Source: Oerskovia merdavium (lineage in GTDB: Bacteria > Actinomycetota > Actinomycetes > Actinomycetales > Cellulomonadaceae). Taken from it: 32,999 bases of DNA. The notes beneath the pieces are model-generated. The model was given only the letters and a program-made list of their open reading frames with translations. It did no database searches and was not told where the DNA came from. Position numbers and translations under genes: made by a program. Every line of letters starts with the position of its first letter. The first letter of the stretch is position 1. Shown here piece after piece: positions 29,310 to 32,999 of this stretch. The DNA lies in assembly GCF_014836755.1 (NCBI RefSeq), contig NZ_JACSQF010000005.1, positions 129,095 to 162,093 on the forward strand, read 5' to 3'.

Positions 29310-32300
29310 ATGAAGCACCGTTCGTTGTTAGCTGCAGTCTCAGGACTGGCGGTGGTCGCGGCGTCGACGCTGCCCGCCGCGTCCGCACCGTCCGACCCGG
29401 CCGGCTCGTCCGGCCCCACCCTCACCTCGCAGTCCGCGGAGTCGCTCGCGCTCGACCCGGGCAAGGTCGCCCCGTCGCTCGCCGAGTCCTCCGGGACCGT
29501 GACCGCGTTCGTCCAGCTCGACACCCCCTCGGGGGTCGAGCTGACGGAGCAGGGCGCGAGCGCCGCGCAGGTCGAGGACAACCAGGCAGTCGTCGAGCAG
29601 CTCGCGGACAGCGTCGTCCCCGCGCAGACGAACGCCCGCAGCGCCCGTGCCGCTGGCGCGCCCCAGCAGGTGTCGGTCACGAGCAGGCTGGTCCCCGGCG
29701 TCGTCGTGACGGGCGACGCCGAGCAGGTGCGTGCCCTGGCAGGTGACGACAAGGTCGTCACCGTCTACCGCATCATCCCCAAGTCGCCGTCGAACAAGGG
29801 CACCGACGCGTTCACGCGCGCGCTCGAGGCGTGGCAGAGCACGGGGTACACCGGCAAGGGCGTCCGGATCGGCATCATCGACACGGGCATCGACTACACC
29901 CACGCCGGGTTCGGCGGTCCGGGCACGCAGGCCGCGTACGACGAGGCGTACGGCGACAAGGGGCAGGACCCCGTCCCCGCCGGGACGTTCGACGACGCCA
30001 AGTACCTGGGCGGGTACGACTTCGCCGGGTACGACTACGACGCGTCCGGCCGGGTGCCGGGCACGTCGCTGGTCCCCACCCCCGACGAGAACCCCATCGA
30101 CTCGCTCGACACGATCGGCTCGGGCCACGGCTCGCACGTCGCGGGCACCACGGGCGGCTACGGCGTCACGGCGGACGGCGAGACGTTCGACGGGGACTAC
30201 ACGACCCTCACGGACATCTCCGACTGGACGGTCGGCCCGGGCTCCGCGCCGGAGTCCGGCCTGTACGCGCTCAAGGTCTTCGGTGACCTGGGCGGCTCGA
30301 CCAACGTCGTGATCGACGCGCTCGAGTACGCGGCCGACCCGGACGGCGACGGCGACCTGTCGGACCGTCTCGACATCGTCAACCTGTCGCTCGGCTCGGA
30401 CAACACCCCGGCCGACGACCCCGAGAACCTGTTCATCGACCAGCTCTCGCGCCTGGGCACCCTCGCAGTCGTCGCGTCGGGCAACGCCGGTGACATGACC
30501 GACGTGGGCGGGTCGCCCGGCAACTCGCGGACCTCGCTCACGGTCGCGAACTCGGTGGGCGACACCCAGACGTTCGACGGCGTCGAGGTCACGGCTCCCG
30601 CAGGCGTCGCGGGCTCCTACCCCGCGCAGAACTCGCAGAGCTACGCGGGCGGCGTGGACGTGACCGCCGAGGTCGCGTTCCTGGGCGCCACGGTCAGCGG
30701 CTGCACGCCCCTGACGCCTGCGCAGGCCGCTGCCACGGCGGGCAAGATCGCGTTCCTCTTCTGGGACGACGACGACTCCTCGCGCGAGTGCGGGAGCGCG
30801 GCGCGCTTCAACAACGCCCAGGCCGCGGGCGCCGTGGGCGTGCTGCTGTCCTCCGAGCTCGACGTGTTCGCGGCGGGCATCGCGGGCAACGCGGGCATCC
30901 CGGGGGCGCAGCTCACGGGCCCCAGCCACGACGCGCTGCGTCCGGCGATCGAGGCGGGCGGCGTCGTCCTGACGCTCGGCCCGTCGTTCGCGAACTCGTC
31001 GTTCGTCGAGATCCCGGGCATCGGCGACACGCTCAACGCGGGGTCCTCGCGCGGTGTGCACGGCTCGCTGGGCATCGTGAAGCCCGACGTCGCCGCCCCG
31101 GGCACGGGGATCGCGTCGGTGGCCTCGGGTCGCCTCACGCAGCCCGGCATCAAGTCCGGCACCTCGATGTCGACGCCGCACGTCGCGGGCATCGCCGCTC
31201 TGGTCAAGGAGGCCCACCCCGGCTTCAGCGCCCAGCAGGTCAAGACAGCCGTCATGAACACGGCCTCGCACGACGTGTGGACGGGCCAGGACGGCACGGG
31301 CGTCGCCTACGGCCCCGAGCGCGTGGGGTCGGGCCGGGTGGACGCGGTCGACGCGGTGAAGAACTCGACGCTCGCGTACGCGGCGCAGGACCGCGAGCTC
31401 GTCTCGGTGTCCTACGGGATCGTGCCCGTGGCCGACAAGACGGTCACGGTGCGCAAGACGGTCGACGTGCAGAACACGGGCTCGGCGTCCGTGGCGTACG
31501 CCGCCGCGTTCACGACGTCCAGCACCGCGGGCGGCGCGAAGATCACGGTCTCCCCGGCGAACCTCACGGTCCCCGCCGGTCAGACCCGCACGGTCACGCT
31601 GACCCTCACGGCCGACCCGGCGACGCTCGCCAAGCAGCTCGACCCGACGTCCGACGAGGCGATCGCGGGTGTTCCGCGTGACTTCGTCGGGATGCTCACG
31701 GGGCGCCTGGTCCTGACCCCCGCGACGGGCAGCGAGCTGCGTGTCCCGGTCCAGGCGGCACCCAAGCTCGTGAGCGACCTGACGGGCAAGGACGTCACGT
31801 TCGTCGGCCAGGACACGGCCGCCGAGCTCGACCTCGACGGCCGGGGCGTGGACGCGGGCGGCTGGACGTCGCTCGTGGCGCCGTTCGAGCTCAAGGCGAC
31901 CAGCCCGCGGCTCGAGGCCGACGCAGCGGAGGGCGCCTCGGCGTCGGCCGTCGCGGCCGGCGACATCCGTGCCGTCGGCTTCTCGTCGAGCGCGCCGCAG
32001 TTCGCGGCGGCCGGGAGGAACCCGGCCGAAGGCCGGATCGGGATCGGCATCGCCGTGGACGGCGACTGGGCCACGCTCGGGACCAACGTGATCCCTGCGG
32101 TCGAGACCGATGTCGACGGCGACGGGTCGCCCGAGTTCGAGACGACGATCGAGAAGTACAACGACTCGGACCTGACGGTCGCGATCACCTACACGCTCAA
32201 GCCGTGGACGTCCCCCGGCGGACGCCAGTACGCGGCGGGGGCCTCGGTCCAGATCGACCCGGTCAACTCGGTCTGGGCGGACATCGACACCTCGGTGTTC

Positions 32301-32930
32301 GACAACAACGTCATGATCGTCCCGATCGGGATCGGCAGCCTGGGGATCGCCCCGGGAGCCACGCCGACGTTCAGCGTCGCGACGTACTCGTACTACGCCT
32401 CGTCGCCGGACCAGGTCGTCGACCGGGTCGGACCGTTCACGGGCGACCCCTACGACCCGGCGTACTGGTTCAGCGGCGGCGGACAGCTCCTGTTCGTGGG
32501 CGCTGACGATGCACCGGTCACGGTCAACCGGTCGGCCGCGGCCACCGAGGCGGGCACGGGCGAGCTGCTCCTGCTGCACCTGCACAACGCCACGGCGGCC
32601 AAGCGCTGGCAGACGGTCGGGATCTCCACCCTGGACGCGTCGGTCGAGCTCTCGGTCACGGCGCAGTCGCGCTGCGTGTCGGGCAAGGCGCAGGTCTCGG
32701 TGCGTGCGGTCAACGACGGCGACGTCAAGGCCGACGTCGTGGTCGAGACGCCGTTCGGGACCAAGACCTTCAAGAACGTCGCGCCGGGCAAGTCCGCGTC
32801 GCAGTCGTTCAACTCGCGCGAGGTCTCGATCGACGCCGGCTCGGCGACGGTCACGGGCACCGCGATCATCGAGGGCGTCAAGGTCACGACACCGTTCGAG
32901 GCCGGCTACGAGGCGATCAGCTGCGGCTGA
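29310..32930 (+). CDS. secreted S8 family serine peptidase (subtilase) with PA domain
   Basis: The 1206-residue exoprotease begins with a Sec signal peptide (MKHRSLLAAVSGLAVVAAST, cleavage near ASA-PSD, residue 26), then an I9-type propeptide (about 60-160). The catalytic domain has the triad Asp191 (GIIDTGIDYTH), His273 (GSGHGSHVAG) and Ser619 (KSGTSMSTPHVAG), with oxyanion Asn392 (VVASGNAGD). A PA domain is inserted at about 420-560 between Asn and Ser and contains two Cys (465 and 494) likely to pair. An Fn3-like beta domain follows (about 695-775), then roughly 400 residues of beta-rich C-terminal region. No LPXTG or other anchor is seen, so it is probably released. This layout matches cucumisin/C5a-peptidase-like actinobacterial subtilases. 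An in-frame GTG at 29304 is the other possible start. The divergent crystallin-like protein may act on it. Confidence 0.93.
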   Translation: MKHRSLLAAVSGLAVVAASTLPAASAPSDPAGSSGPTLTSQSAESLALDPGKVAPSLAESSGTVTAFVQLDTPSGVELTEQGASAAQVEDNQAVVEQLADSVVPAQTNARSARAAGAPQQVSVTSRLVPGVVVTGDAEQVRALAGDDKVVTVYRIIPKSPSNKGTDAFTRALEAWQSTGYTGKGVRIGIIDTGIDYTHAGFGGPGTQAAYDEAYGDKGQDPVPAGTFDDAKYLGGYDFAGYDYDASGRVPGTSLVPTPDENPIDSLDTIGSGHGSHVAGTTGGYGVTADGETFDGDYTTLTDISDWTVGPGSAPESGLYALKVFGDLGGSTNVVIDALEYAADPDGDGDLSDRLDIVNLSLGSDNTPADDPENLFIDQLSRLGTLAVVASGNAGDMTDVGGSPGNSRTSLTVANSVGDTQTFDGVEVTAPAGVAGSYPAQNSQSYAGGVDVTAEVAFLGATVSGCTPLTPAQAAATAGKIAFLFWDDDDSSRECGSAARFNNAQAAGAVGVLLSSELDVFAAGIAGNAGIPGAQLTGPSHDALRPAIEAGGVVLTLGPSFANSSFVEIPGIGDTLNAGSSRGVHGSLGIVKPDVAAPGTGIASVASGRLTQPGIKSGTSMSTPHVAGIAALVKEAHPGFSAQQVKTAVMNTASHDVWTGQDGTGVAYGPERVGSGRVDAVDAVKNSTLAYAAQDRELVSVSYGIVPVADKTVTVRKTVDVQNTGSASVAYAAAFTTSSTAGGAKITVSPANLTVPAGQTRTVTLTLTADPATLAKQLDPTSDEAIAGVPRDFVGMLTGRLVLTPATGSELRVPVQAAPKLVSDLTGKDVTFVGQDTAAELDLDGRGVDAGGWTSLVAPFELKATSPRLEADAAEGASASAVAAGDIRAVGFSSSAPQFAAAGRNPAEGRIGIGIAVDGDWATLGTNVIPAVETDVDGDGSPEFETTIEKYNDSDLTVAITYTLKPWTSPGGRQYAAGASVQIDPVNSVWADIDTSVFDNNVMIVPIGIGSLGIAPGATPTFSVATYSYYASSPDQVVDRVGPFTGDPYDPAYWFSGGGQLLFVGADDAPVTVNRSAAATEAGTGELLLLHLHNATAAKRWQTVGISTLDASVELSVTAQSRCVSGKAQVSVRAVNDGDVKADVVVETPFGTKTFKNVAPGKSASQSFNSREVSIDAGSATVTGTAIIEGVKVTTPFEAGYEAISCG

Positions 32931-32957
32931 GGCCTCGACCGCTCACGAGTGGGCTCA

Positions 32958-32989
32958 GGGTCGGCGTGACCTCGCGGACACGCCGACCC
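32958..32989 (+). terminator. hairpin terminator after the subtilase gene
   Basis: GGGTCGGCGTG (32958-32968) pairs perfectly with CACGCCGACCC (32979-32989) around a 10-nt loop. An outer GAGTGG (32947-32952) / CCACTC (32992-32997) pair encloses it. It begins 28 nt after the stop codon. Confidence 0.75.
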
Positions 32990-32999
32990 CGCCACTCGG

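Noticed and set aside
29340-32585. 1081-codon open frame on the minus strand
   Set aside because: It is antisense to the subtilase gene, whose catalytic triad and domains are unmistakable.

Overview
The window is very GC-rich DNA (third codon positions almost all G or C) from an actinobacterium. A mycothiol-dependent maleylpyruvate-isomerase-type protein, two coenzyme F420 biosynthesis genes, a DIP1984-family protein, a YhgE/Pip membrane protein and many GTG or leaderless starts fit Actinomycetota. A Micrococcales member of the Cellulomonas/Oerskovia/Cellulosimicrobium type is my best guess, but no marker gene here proves the genus. About 95% of the window is coding. I see no rRNA, tRNA, CRISPR array, transposase or phage gene.

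Layout. 1-4.6 kb, plus strand: homoserine O-acetyltransferase (metX), a DinB/maleylpyruvate-isomerase-like protein, the F420 pair cofD-cofC (overlapping ATGA) and a GNAT acetyltransferase. 4.7-5.4 kb, minus: a nitroreductase. 5.6-7.1 kb, plus: a GadC-like APC amino acid permease, ending tail to tail in a shared CTAG with a 1004-residue FAD/Fe-S 2-hydroxyacid dehydrogenase (7.1-10.1 kb, minus). 10.1-10.5 kb is non-coding, followed by a DIP1984-family gene (minus). 11.2-14.2 kb, minus: a degenerate ABC-type ATPase translationally coupled to a YhgE/Pip membrane protein. 14.4-15.4 kb, plus: an SDR epimerase, separated by a large hairpin terminator from an OsmC-type peroxidase (minus). 16.1-17.8 kb, plus: pnuC-nadR, an NAD salvage operon. 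17.8-18.1 kb, minus: a YbjQ-like protein. 18.3-21.1 kb, plus: a P2-type cation ATPase. 21.2-26.4 kb, plus: a tight four-gene MoxR ATPase / unknown / HEXXH-vWA fusion / unknown operon. A 29-bp-arm inverted repeat follows, then a PaaK-like adenylate-forming enzyme (26.7-28.3 kb). Last comes a divergent pair of secreted proteins: a beta-gamma-crystallin/I36-inhibitor-like protein (minus) and a 1206-residue PA-domain subtilase (plus), closed by a hairpin at the window end.

How the genes work together. CofD and CofC supply the phospholactyl part of F420; cofE and the deazaflavin genes are not here. PnuC imports nicotinamide riboside (or a related precursor), which NadR phosphorylates and adenylates to NAD. 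The MoxR and vWA proteins form the classic ATPase/metal-dependent adaptor chaperone pair, here with an extra zincin-like domain and two unrecognised partners; this is the best candidate for a poorly described system. The crystallin-like protein and the subtilase may be an extracellular inhibitor/protease pair (inference). Many transcription units begin with a -10-like hexamer 6-8 nt before the start codon, suggesting leaderless mRNAs and helping to fix starts.
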